Source of the DNA: Takakia lepidozioides
Taxonomy: Eukaryota; Streptophyta; Takakiopsida; Takakiales; Takakiaceae
Assembly: GCA_030704615.1 (NCBI GenBank)
Contig: CM060731.1
Coordinates: forward strand, 95,834,756-95,894,755
Length of the DNA stretch: 60,000 bases
Reading direction: 5' to 3'
In this document: positions 19,924 to 28,680 of the stretch, one piece after another
Numbering within the stretch: position 1 is the first letter of the stretch
How the letters are laid out: every line of letters begins with the position of its first letter
Notes under the pieces: generated by a model
Told to the model about the DNA's origin: nothing
Database searches by the model: none
What the model saw: the letters and a program-made list of their open reading frames with translations, nothing else
Program-made: the position numbers and the translations under genes

Positions 19924-20653
19924 TGTCGCGCACCTCACTTCGGTAAGCTCCCCTTCAAGTCATAGTTACTCGCTTTGATGCGCGCGCCTGACTCCCAACC
20001 TGGCCGCCGGGCCAACTTGGAGCTTCGGCTGCTCACCGGGGCATAACGGTCCCCCTTTGTTCTCCCAAAGAACCCTCCACCGATTTGGAACCAGCGGGAA
20101 TTCCCTTTGGTAGTTGGCAGTCCGGAACAGCTCCCCACTCTTTGGTCGCTTTCCGGCTCGCTCGCTTACTCACTAGTTTTTGGTCACCAACGGGCTTGCA
20201 CCGTTCTCGGGGTTACTACTCCCTATATATACTTCTATAGCTGTCCGCGGGGGTTTCACAACCAGCCATGCCATTTTATGGCGAACCACCACGAAGACCC
20301 TCGATTCCCGGTGGTGAGTCGCGGTGAGTCTTGGCCCACTCACCGCGGCCCCAATGGACCGTGATGAGTCCCAAGACTCCCCACGACTCCCACCTCAAGG
20401 TCTCCACCCCATGGTGAGTCCTATGCCACCCCCACCACTAAGTCCCGCTAAGCTACCACCACCCCTTGTGGAGCCACCCCCACCGCAACCCGGTGTGCGG
20501 GGCTCCACCTAGTGAGCGCCTCCGCCTCCTTGAGTGCCTTGGGCACTCAAGGGTGCTTCAGCCCCCCGTACCTATCGCTGCTACTGCCCCCACCACAGGG
20601 GCAGCCCCTCTTGTGTCCCAACCCCCCTGCCCTCAAGGCAAAGGGCCGCGACA
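19924..20653 (-). repeat. 5' LTR of element E (730 bp)
   Basis: In plus orientation it starts TGTCGCGC and ends CCGCGACA, a perfect inverted terminal TGTCGCG/CGCGACA pair. The inner end abuts the primer-binding site. A TATATATAG box read on the minus strand lies near 20221-20231, a plausible core promoter. The target duplication cannot be checked because the other end is displaced. Confidence 0.92.
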
Positions 20654-20659
20654 TCCGCT

Positions 20660-21195
20660 CTCCGACCAACCTGGCGGATAGAAATCTGGCGCCGGATTTC
20701 CATCCATCCGGCTCCGAATTACCTGCGTGGCGGAAATTTCGCGCGCCGCCCTCCCTGGCAGGATGGAAATCCGGCGCCGGATTTCCATCCATCCGGCTCC
20801 GAATTACCTGCCTGGAGGAAATTTTGCGCCCCGCCCTACCTGGCAGGATGGAAATCCGGCGCCGGATTTCCATCCATCTGGCTCCGAATTACCTGCCTAG
20901 CGGAAATTTCGCGCCCCGCCCAACCTGGCGGATGGAAATCCGGCGCCGGATTTCCATCCATCCGGCTCCGAATTACCTGCGTGGCGGAAATTTCGCGCGC
21001 CGCGCTATCTGACAGGATGGAAATCCGGCGTCGGATTTCCATCCATCCGGCTCCGAATTACCTGCGTGGCGGAAATTTCGCGCGACGCCCTACCTCGCAG
21101 TATGGAAATTCGGCGCTGAATTTCCATCCTGTTGCTCTCCGAATTACCTGCATGACGGAAATTTTGCGCGCCGCCGTACCTGGCGGATGGGCATT
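20660..21195. repeat. 85-bp tandem satellite with 30-bp perfect palindromes
   Basis: Six units. The GAATTACCTG landmark falls at 20716, 20801, 20886, 20970, 21055 and 21141, so the period is 84-86 bases. Each unit carries an inverted repeat centred on GGCGCC. Three are perfect 30-base palindromes (20761-20790, 20846-20875, 20930-20959), each half reading GGATGGAAATCCGGC. Units 1, 5 and 6 are degenerate. The array begins within a few bases of the outer LTR end of element E. Confidence 0.9.
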
Positions 21196-21207
21196 AAATA
21201 TCCACCG

Positions 21208-21292
21208 TGTCGTGCGCATACGGATCGCTACACAACTACATCGCTGACCAAACCACACCACACATATATGCACAATAAAGTAGTCTGCCACA
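21208..21292 (-). repeat. 85-bp repeat, second copy (candidate LTR of element F family)
   Basis: Nearly identical to 21644-21728, with exactly the same ends (TGTCGTGCG at the low side, GCCACA at the high side) and unrelated flanks. The minus-strand ends are TGTGGC...CGACA, which fits a very short LTR. It may be a solo LTR or one end of a short terminal-repeat element spanning 21208-21728. Confidence 0.55.
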
Positions 21293-21643
21293 ATGATAAG
21301 AAAGAACTAAACTCCAATAACAAGAGAAACACAAACCAACACCATCACTCTTTAAAATAGAAGTCGAGCCAGGGGCACCCCAAGCTATGGGGACTCCACC
21401 CCACAACAACCTATCATCCCATCATAAACACACTCAGTTCTAAACGCATGCAGGAGCTCGGTCGCGCAGGCTCCACTCGAGAGAGATGAGCCGCGCGATT
21501 GACGCTCTTGTGAAGATAAGACGGTTCAGGTGTCAAACTAAACTTGACACCTAACTTAACACTTGGCTTAAATCCAAGTGTTAAATACAAATAACTAGCT
21601 TTATTCTAGTTAGTTTCACATTGTGCTTATTTAACTTGACAGC
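21293..21643. other. Noncoding segment with three consecutive hairpins
   Basis: No coding potential seen. Three perfect stems follow one another, each with a 7-base loop: AGGTGTCAA (21528-21536) with 21544-21552; TTAACACTTGG (21556-21566) with 21574-21584; and TAACTAG (21592-21598) with 21606-21612. It lies between the two 85-bp repeats. Confidence 0.7.
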
Positions 21644-21745
21644 TGTCGTGCGCATACGTATCGCTACACAACTACATCGCTGTCCAAACCAAACCACACA
21701 TATATGCACAATAAAGTAGTCTGCCACAATCGCCCCCCTAGCTGG
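21644..21745 (-). repeat. Candidate 85-bp 3' LTR and polypurine tract of element F
   Basis: On the minus strand a purine tract containing AGGGGGGCGAT (about 21740-21729) directly precedes TGTGGCAGACTAC at 21728, the start of the 85-bp repeat ending ACGACA at 21644. The tract-then-TG arrangement is the normal 3' LTR junction. An 85-bp LTR is shorter than usual for an autonomous gypsy element. Confidence 0.6.
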
Positions 21746-21987
21746 TGGATAGGTCCCTCTAACTCCAGATAGCTACAAGATGTAATAGCCACAGCCGTAC
21801 TAAGTCCTCTATCACTGTCCCTATTGTACTCAACTCTATCGACCAAGTGGCCAGGTACAAGAGTAGCCCCATCGTTAGTCGCCGTCTTGCAATCTGTGAT
21901 CTTGAGCCAGGACCTCGTGTGTTCAAGGTCTCCTAGTAGCTGGGCCTTGCGTTTCTTGTTAGCCTTCCATGGTTGTATCCACTCCCA

Positions 21988-23664
21988 CTATCCAATGCAA
22001 TGTGGACATAACCAATCCCCATCCGGAACCATCTCAAGAGGTGGAGTCAAGCATCCCATATGCCAACCTCTAGAGCATCGATCACACACCAGCATGGTGG
22101 CTGCCCCTTTAGCAGACCCACACAACATGCACCTCAAACTTGCAGATACCACTGCCAGGTTTGGGTCAATCCTGCCATCGACATTCGGAAGGTGACATGG
22201 CGCGCAATTACGCACATGGTCCTTCCAAGTTATGCCATCCCGACCCTCCAAGACCAAGACGCCTGAGGGCAAGACCTCTCGAACCCTCAAAATAACACGT
22301 CCTGCAGTCACATCCAAGGTCGTAGGAGCAGTCTGCTGCAGGTAAACATAGTCACCAGGGTTGAATCTCTGAACCCCATGACGATAGCCCCCACCACGTA
22401 TGGTAGCATACCTCAACGTATCACGGTGTTGTGCAATGGCAAGATTCTTGAAAGCCATGGGCATGACTTTCTTGAACAACTCTGCACGCTGCTCACATGC
22501 ACGTGCCCACACGTCCGGATCGTCAAGATTAAGAACTGTAGCAGCTTCTCTATGAATGGATGTAGGCAAATCCGGCTCTCGGCCAAAGAGAAGAAAGTAT
22601 GGTGAGAAGGAGGCAAGTGATGCTTGCTTGCTGAACCTGTAGCCCATGGCTAACCAGGGTAACTGAAGGTCCCAATCTCCTAGGTGTCCCTTCTGCAAGC
22701 CATACTTGCGCAAACCCCTCTTTACTGTCTGAACAACTCTCTCTGCCAAGCCATCGGCCTCAGGATGATCCCGAGAAGTGGTGCGGTGGTCTATCAAGGC
22801 CTTGTCACACAAAACCTGAAACTCCCCCAAGAACTCTCTCCCTTGGTCCGTGAGTACCTCAGCTGGAGCACCGAATCGGCTAAGCACACAATCCAAGAAT
22901 GCATACGCAGCTCCCTCACTAGCCTTATCAGGCAATGGAACCAATTCAATCCACTTGGAGAAGTGCTCCACCATCACCAACAGGTACTTGTTGTGGCGCA
23001 TGGTCAGTGGCAACGGCCCTGCGAAGTCAAGACTCCATCTGCAGCCCAATCCCATGATCGGAAGAGGGTGCAATTGTGGAGTAGGGGCGTTGAATGAAGC
23101 ACGCATCCTGTCACACACCATGCACCTAGCCACAAATTGTTGCACCTCTGTGTGCATACCACGCCACCAATACTGCCCCTGCAGTAGACTATGAGTGTGT
23201 CGCACCCCAAAATGCCCCAACTCCTCATGGGCATGCCGCACTAACCGTGCCCGCTGTGTTGGGTGAGGCACAATCCTCACTCGACCATCCTCCCACACTC
23301 GGAGCAGGTGTGTCCCCTCCCACTTGAACCTCTTGGCTCGTTGTAGGATCCGATCCCTCTCCTTGGCAGTCACAGTGGCTGCCGTGTCTCCAGTGCGGAG
23401 GTAGTCCAACACAACTGAATCCTCATGTATATCTTTGGCGCCACCTTGCTCATTGCTAGCCTCAGGGTCCTCAGACACTTGATCTACAGTCATCCCTATT
23501 GCAGGTCCAACCTGGCCTTCTGCTGCCAAGATACACAAAAATGCAGATGCATGCCATCCGGGCACCATCTCCTCATCCGTCGCACCATGCCACCGAGCTC
23601 CAGTGTCATCCTGCTGGCTCGTGCATGGATTGCGACTCAACCCATCTGCATTGCGATTGACCAA
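21988..23664 (-). CDS. Integrase with C-terminal PHD finger (element F)
   Basis: A 558-codon open frame, probably the continuation of RT-RNase H after a one-base shift at about 23660. It has the HHCC zinc module (HEELGHFG...CMVCDRM) and the DDE core: D in SLDFAGP, D in LTDQGREF, E in HPEADGLAERVVQ. An SH3-like C-terminal segment follows (FNPGDYVYLQQ). The last 50 residues form a C4HC3 PHD finger: C-x2-C (CMLC), C-x2-C (CDRC), H-x2-C (HMGC), C-x2-C (CPHC). The finger has a tryptophan before the His and ends DWLCPHC, as PHD fingers do. PHD fingers read histone H3 tails, so this module could guide integration, the job a chromodomain does in chromoviruses. The partner residue state cannot be inferred. 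Confidence 0.9.
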   Translation of the reverse strand: MVNRNADGLSRNPCTSQQDDTGARWHGATDEEMVPGWHASAFLCILAAEGQVGPAIGMTVDQVSEDPEASNEQGGAKDIHEDSVVLDYLRTGDTAATVTAKERDRILQRAKRFKWEGTHLLRVWEDGRVRIVPHPTQRARLVRHAHEELGHFGVRHTHSLLQGQYWWRGMHTEVQQFVARCMVCDRMRASFNAPTPQLHPLPIMGLGCRWSLDFAGPLPLTMRHNKYLLVMVEHFSKWIELVPLPDKASEGAAYAFLDCVLSRFGAPAEVLTDQGREFLGEFQVLCDKALIDHRTTSRDHPEADGLAERVVQTVKRGLRKYGLQKGHLGDWDLQLPWLAMGYRFSKQASLASFSPYFLLFGREPDLPTSIHREAATVLNLDDPDVWARACEQRAELFKKVMPMAFKNLAIAQHRDTLRYATIRGGGYRHGVQRFNPGDYVYLQQTAPTTLDVTAGRVILRVREVLPSGVLVLEGRDGITWKDHVRNCAPCHLPNVDGRIDPNLAVVSASLRCMLCGSAKGAATMLVCDRCSRGWHMGCLTPPLEMVPDGDWLCPHCIG

Positions 23665-25121
23665 CCCGGTCGATGCACCACCTGAAAGTCATACTCTTGA
23701 AGGATGAGTGCCCACCGTGCAAGCTTCCCCGTAAGCTTGTCTGACTCCATCAACCACTTGAGTGGTTGGTGATCCGTGACAAGGGTGAAGAGATTGCCGT
23801 ATAGATAGCACCTGAAGTGTGCCACGGCCCACACTGCAGCTAAGCATTCTCCCTCATATGAGCTATACTTAGACTCTGCAGCATTGTTCGAGCGGCTAGC
23901 ATAAGCCACTACGAACTCTCTTCCCTCATCATCCACCTGTGTGAGCACCGCTCCAAGCCCCAGCATGCTCCAATCTGTATGCAGCTGAAAAGGACGCCCC
24001 CTGATAGGTCGTCTCAAGATGGGCGCCGAGGTCAACCTCGCCTTGAGCTCTTGAAAAGCTTGTTCTTGCTCATCTTCCCACTGCCAGTCCTGGTCCACCT
24101 TGGTCAGCTTGGTTAGAGCCTTTGCAATGGCACTAAATCCCTTAACAAACTGTCTATAATAGTTTGCTAACCCCATGAAAGCTCGAACTCGGCTCAAATC
24201 CGTGGGGCGTGGAACCTGTGCAATGGACTCTACCTTAGTCTGCTGTACCCCCAATCCTCCAGGATATATCATGTGACCCAGATACTCAATCTGGTTGTGG
24301 AAAAACTTGCACTTTCCCGGATGTAACTTCAATCCGTGCGTCCTCAAGCGCTCAAATACCCCCTGAAGGTGTCTCTCATGCTCCTCCACCGTAGCACTAA
24401 AGATGATAATGTCTTCTATGTAGCACCGAGCAAACTCAACCCCTGCTAGAATCCTATCCATGACTCTTTGAAACTCAGCATGAGCATTTTTAAGCCCAAA
24501 TGGTAAGAACCGCCACTGGTATAGGCAATCCTTCCCGTGCTCATTGATCCCCCACAATGTCGTCTTTTGCTTATCCGCCTCCTTGATCGGCAACTGGTGA
24601 TATCCGGATCGTAAATCCAACGTGCTAAAGACCTTGGCATGCCTAATGGCATCAAAGATCTCCTCTGGTGTTGGCATGGCATACCTATCGGACTTGGTCT
24701 GATGATTTACAGGCCGATAATTGCCGCACATACGTCTCTCCGTCCAATTGCCATAGACATCCTTCTTGGCTGGCATCACTGTGGCTGAAGCATACTCTCC
24801 ACCAGAGAGCTCCACCAAACCTGCCTCCCAGAGATCTTGAGTCCTCATCTGAATCAAAGACCTCTCCATGTCACTGTATCTATAGGGTCTCCGAAAGATT
24901 GGCATGTCACTGGCCAACTCAATACGGATCTCTTGACCCTTCAGTGCTCCCAAGTCCTTCAAACTGAAGGCAAAGCAATTCCTGTAAGCCCTTAGGAACC
25001 GCCGTATACGTCGTCTCTCTCCTCCGGTGACAATGGGTCCAATGTCAGGCTCCCAATTGTCCTCCGTGACTGCAACCTTGAGTCCAGCAGGCTTAGAGGT
25101 AGAAGACGCGTCCCGTGGTTG
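23637..25121 (-). pseudogene. Reverse transcriptase-RNase H of element F
   Basis: Continuous frame from the methyltransferase linker through RT, with no stop between 25121 and 23637. RT is recognisable from about 25000. Counting from 24962: [11 protein letters not shown] at 115-125, FLPFGLKNAHAEFQR near 152-166, and the active-site box reading YIED at 181-184 where YIDD is expected. RNase H spans about 325-420 (LHTDWSMLGLGAVL, the YEGECLA glutamate, TDHQPLKWL). The frame breaks at about 23660 within VVHRPG, where one base appears lost, and integrase continues in the next frame. The D-to-E change probably lowers or abolishes polymerase activity in this copy. Confidence 0.88.
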
Positions 25122-26384
25122 CTATGCCGCAACCTCTTGAGCAGTACTCCCTGCCTGCTTAGTTAATGACAAGGCCTCATCCTGCCCCATCATCTCATCC
25201 TTGAGGACCTCATCAACCCGAGAAGAATCCCCAACCTCATCCATCACAGCTGCCTTGGCTGCCAACTCCTTATGAGCCTCGAGCACCTCCCACATGTGCC
25301 ATGGATGCGGCCTGCACCTCGTGGTCCTCACCTGCTCGCCCCCACTCGCTGCCTGTACCGTCTTGGTAGGCAGAGAGACCATGAAGGGGAGTGTACTACG
25401 CAATCTGCGCTGCTCAGCCATAGCCAAGCTGATAATCCAGGTCAAGCAATTGAGATCCATTGCTTGCCCCAACACCTGACGGCGTGATGCCTCAGAAAGA
25501 GAAGGCACCGCCGTGGTCCCAGTGGAAAACCCCATAGCCCGCTCTCGCTCGTCGGCATTAGGCCCCACGAACTGCTGCAACTAAGCATCCCACAGGAGGC
25601 CAGGTCCATCATCCCGAAAAGCATGGGATCATGGGAAGCTAAGCAGTGTACGTAATGCTGCTCATGGTTGACCCACCCTGTTGACCACTGCCAAATGCGA
25701 ATGGTCATCGTGTCTCACACGTTGAGACTGCCTCCCTGTGTCCAAAATGCCATCCACGGTGAGGTGTGCTGGCCGCTGCACCCCATCAAATGCACGCTTG
25801 AGCAGTGCGGGTGGCATCAAGTTAGTCCACCAAAGCGGTGGACGATGAGCCCGTGACCCCACTACAGCTGCATCCAGCAACACTGCTGACCCAAGCCACG
25901 ACCGGACTTGATGCACACTGGCCATCACCCTGGCCCGAGAATCACCCATCAGTGGCACATTCTCCAAGATGTATGCTGGAGATACAGCTTGATGAAGCTG
26001 CAAGTGGCGCAAAATGCGCACCATCTCCCAAAACAGACCCGTCCTCGAGTCTCGCAATCCATTGCCATGCCCGGCTGATGAATGCCCTTGGCAGGGCCAA
26101 CCTGCCACTACCAGATCAATGGAGCCAACCTGCTCCAAATCCTGCGCCCCCACCAACGAAATGTCTGCTGGCAAGGCCTGACAAACAACTGCAGACACCG
26201 ACAACAACTCAGGGTACTGCTACACCATCTGAGCAACATGGCGCAGTGAGACGCGTCGTGCAGTCTCATCCCTCTCCACATATAGGTAATGTCGAACTCG
26301 TACACCTGCCTGCAGTACTGCAGCCAATTCAGTGTTGATCTCGCCAAACAAGTCCAGAAGGCATATGCCTTCATCCGGGCACTG
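25122..26384 (-). pseudogene. C5 cytosine DNA methyltransferase domain of element F
   Basis: One frame, without frameshifts, holds the methyltransferase motifs in the conventional order. Motif I is ICLLDLFGEINTELAAVLQAG (about 26366-26305; SAM binding), followed by the YVERDE acidic residue. Motif IV is VVAGWPCQGHSSAG, with the catalytic Cys codon at 26093-26091. Motif VI is ILENVP, with Glu at 25964-25962. Motif VIII-like SRAHRPPLWWTN lies near 25850. Motif IX-like ERAMGF and motif X SEASRRQVLGQAMDLN lie at about 25545-25443. The order is not the permuted one of plant DRM enzymes, and the motif VIII region recalls DNMT3. The family transfers methyl from S-adenosylmethionine to cytosine C5. 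In-frame stops at 26222, 25664, 25631, 25583 and 25124 each equal CGA-to-TGA or CAG-to-TAG changes. It lies between protease and RT in the polyprotein. Confidence 0.88.
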
Positions 26385-26640
26385 TCACACAATAGGTGTG
26401 GTGTCCAATGGCAACAACTGAGGTGGTCCTGGTGCAATCACCGCACTCTCCTCCTCTCCTAACGGTACGAAAGCTTCTACCCAAGCTTGTTGCACCCGTC
26501 CATCAGCAGCCTGCTGCAACTCCTTACTCGTACCCCACAATGGAGTGTGAGCAACCATGGCAGGCAACTCCGCCATACCATGCATGTCATCCTGCTCTGC
26601 TAGAGGTGGCACATCCTCGGCATGCATTGCCTTCCAGCAA
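26385..26640 (-). pseudogene. Acidic/proline linker between protease and methyltransferase (element F)
   Basis: About 80 codons in the methyltransferase frame with no recognised domain (DVPPLAEQDDMHGM and so on), ending in a TGA at 26387-26385 that equals a CGA-to-TGA change. The protease frame enters here with a one-base shift near 26630. Confidence 0.5.
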
Positions 26641-27177
26641 CTCTTCAGGCCAACTAACTGCAGCTGTAAAGGCGGCTAGTGTTGGCATCTTGCCCCGCTG
26701 GGCAGCCGCAATACCCCCAATGAATGTCACAGGGAGCTGTGCACGGCGACCATCCCCTGACTGCCATCCAAGCCTGTAGGATGCTGACTCCTCCCAGAAG
26801 TCCAGGGTGAAGCCCATGGGGTATAACACTGCCCCACCAACGAGGACATCGTAAGAGACCGCGTCTGTCACAATGGCCTTGGCTCGCATCACTGAGCCAT
26901 CTCTAGGATGATCCGGCTGCAGTCTAATGGCTAACTGATGCCGTGTCATGCCCCGAGCCTGCTCTGATCCTCCCAGAGATGTCTGTATCTGGAAAGGACA
27001 AGGCTCCATATCCGCCTCCATGAGGCCCAAACCTGCAATAGCAGCTCTGCCCAACATCAGTGGCTGAGCTCCCGAGTCCAACAAGACCCGAAGTGGCCGA
27101 AACTTCTTGCCTGCCGATCCACTCAAAGTGAAAATGTCATCCTGGTTGTCTAACAAGACAACTCCAGGTGTCACCAT
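26587..27177 (-). CDS. Aspartic protease of element F
   Basis: A 196-codon frame. The retropepsin signature is RVLLDSGAQPLMLG (residues about 29-42, DSGA variant of DTGA), and a downstream hydrophobic YDVLVGGAVLYPMGF matches the C-terminal part of the fold. The role is polyprotein processing, which could release the methyltransferase from RT. The last residues are frame-shifted relative to the linker. The 5' side, where gag should be, is replaced by copy C at 27204. Confidence 0.75.
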   Translation of the reverse strand: MVTPGVVLLDNQDDIFTLSGSAGKKFRPLRVLLDSGAQPLMLGRAAIAGLGLMEADMEPCPFQIQTSLGGSEQARGMTRHQLAIRLQPDHPRDGSVMRAKAIVTDAVSYDVLVGGAVLYPMGFTLDFWEESASYRLGWQSGDGRRAQLPVTFIGGIAAAQRGKMPTLAAFTAAVSWPEELLEGNACRGCATSSRAG

Positions 27178-27204
27178 GGGGCGCTCAAAGGCTGGCCTAG
27201 CTGG

Positions 27205-28680
27205 CCCAATTGGCAGTTTTGAGGGAGGAACTCAGGAAGGAGTTTGAGGCTCGACTTGCCATTGAGTGTGCAAACAAGGTCAATGAGGAGGTCACTCTCA
27301 AGTTACAGCAAGAGTTAGAGGATACAACAGCTACTTTGCAGTTGGCCAAGGAACAATTGATTGAAGCAGGCCTCGCGCAGGACCAGTTGCACGAAATACA
27401 TAAGCAACAGCTATACCAAATGCAGGTGAAGCATGAGAGCAAGTTGCAAGAAGTGAATGCACTACATACGGAGTTGCAGACAGTACATGAGAGGATGGCC
27501 ATACAATATGCTACACTCACAACTACCCTTCAGCAAACTACATTAGAAGTTAACAGACAAGCAGAGAGATGTATGAAGGCAGAGGCAGACAATTTCGAGC
27601 AGACGAAACTCATTGTTAATATGAAGAATACAATCTGTCGCAATGAGAATACTTTCAAGCAATACAGGCAAGTTGAAGCTGATCAAGAGAAGTACATCTT
27701 GGAATTGCAACAAACAGTCATGGTGAATAGAAATGAACTTTCTGTGGCTAACAAGGCTTGGAAGGAAGCCAATAATCTGGCTGCTGCCTATGCGAGTTTG
27801 GTTGAACCTCATGCGAAGTGCATGGAGGCTTTATAGCAGCAGATAGATGTGTACAAACTCAGAGAGGAGCAGACTCTCAGGGGTGCCACAAGCAACTTGG
27901 TGGATAACCACCTTATGCAGGTCTGGTTAGCACAAGGATCGGTGGAAGGCAAAGCACCACGGAAGCTCACCCAGGGCGAGATGAATGAGCTCAAGCTACA
28001 GGTGCAGAACATTGCCACAACTACTATAGACAATGTCTATAATAGGATAGCGGAGCTACAGGAGGATGTAGACGGCCTGCAGACTCAGGTGGAGGACCTG
28101 ACTTCAAATATTGACAAGAGAGTCTTTGTACCTGAGGAGCAGCTGATGGCTACTTATTTACAAACCAGAACTCTAAATTCTTCAGTCTTCTTCGCAAGGG
28201 GTGCAGGAGATGCCAGTGGTGGAAGGGCCAGTGTTACCAATACCACAACAAGTGACTGTGTCAGTCGCTGACCCTGTTGTTACTACAGCCACACCACAGC
28301 CGCCACAGCCTGAGGTATGGGAGGATGCTGATTTTAACCCACCTAAGACACCTGCTGCACGGGAGTACAGTCGGGCTATGATTATGCCCTTCAACCAAAT
28401 TCCCATTGTGTTGGATTTGGCTTGGAAGAAATTTAGTCCTCCACAGTCGTTGGCACATTACTACCAGATCATGCGCATTTGGCTGCCAGTGGCAACTAGG
28501 ACTAAGGTTCTTCCGAACAATTGACCCATTGAGGATCATCACTTTGCGAGGTACTGGCATGAAGCAAGTACCATGTTGAAGGAATTAATTGCCTTCCAAG
28601 TTGTACATGGGTACATTTATACCAAGACCAAGGAGGTAGCAAGTATTGTCATGGGCTGTGGGTTATACTATGCTGCTTGT
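27205..28680 (+). pseudogene. ORF2 fragment, coiled-coil and C-terminal region (copy C)
   Basis: Collinear with ORF2 of copies A and B from the start of the coiled coil (homology begins at CCCAATTGG) to the C-terminal domain, but clearly diverged. Stops include TAG at about 27834 and TGA at about 28522, plus at least one shift near 28170-28200. It is split by the LTR insertion at 28681 and resumes at 30739. The left junction truncates element F. Confidence 0.85.

Larger units (their letters stand above)
14279..20653 (-). mobile_element. Ty3/gypsy chromovirus (element E), 3' LTR interrupted
   Basis: A minus-strand element with a 730-bp 5' LTR (19924-20653), tRNA-iMet-type primer-binding site, gag, CCHC, protease, RT, RNase H, integrase, chromodomain, 3' noncoding region, polypurine tract and the first 137 bases of the 3' LTR. 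At 14279 the 3' LTR is cut by insertion of copy A, so its remainder must lie left of copy A in or beyond the gap. The chromodomain after the GPF/Y module puts it in the plant chromoviruses. One in-frame stop, a changed protease residue and a damaged gag make this copy non-autonomous. Confidence 0.92.
21208..27204 (-). mobile_element. Ty3/gypsy element F encoding a DNA methyltransferase and PHD finger
   Basis: Minus-strand order: protease (27177-26640), linker, C5 cytosine methyltransferase (26384-25440), linker, RT-RNase H (about 25050-23640), integrase (23664-about 22250), PHD finger (about 22131-21997), polypurine tract (about 21744-21729) and a candidate 85-bp LTR (21728-21644). Gag and the 5' LTR are missing because the element is cut at about 27204, where a fragment of copy C begins. 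Protease is one frame off from the methyltransferase. Methyltransferase and RT share one frame apart from stop codons, and a single one-base shift separates RNase H from integrase. The gene order shows one polyprotein, not a chance neighbour. Confidence 0.88.

Noticed and set aside
21988-27177. Host DNA methyltransferase gene adjacent to a retrotransposon
   Set aside because: The methyltransferase reading frame is continuous with RT, and protease lies on its other side on the same strand, so it is inside the element's polyprotein.
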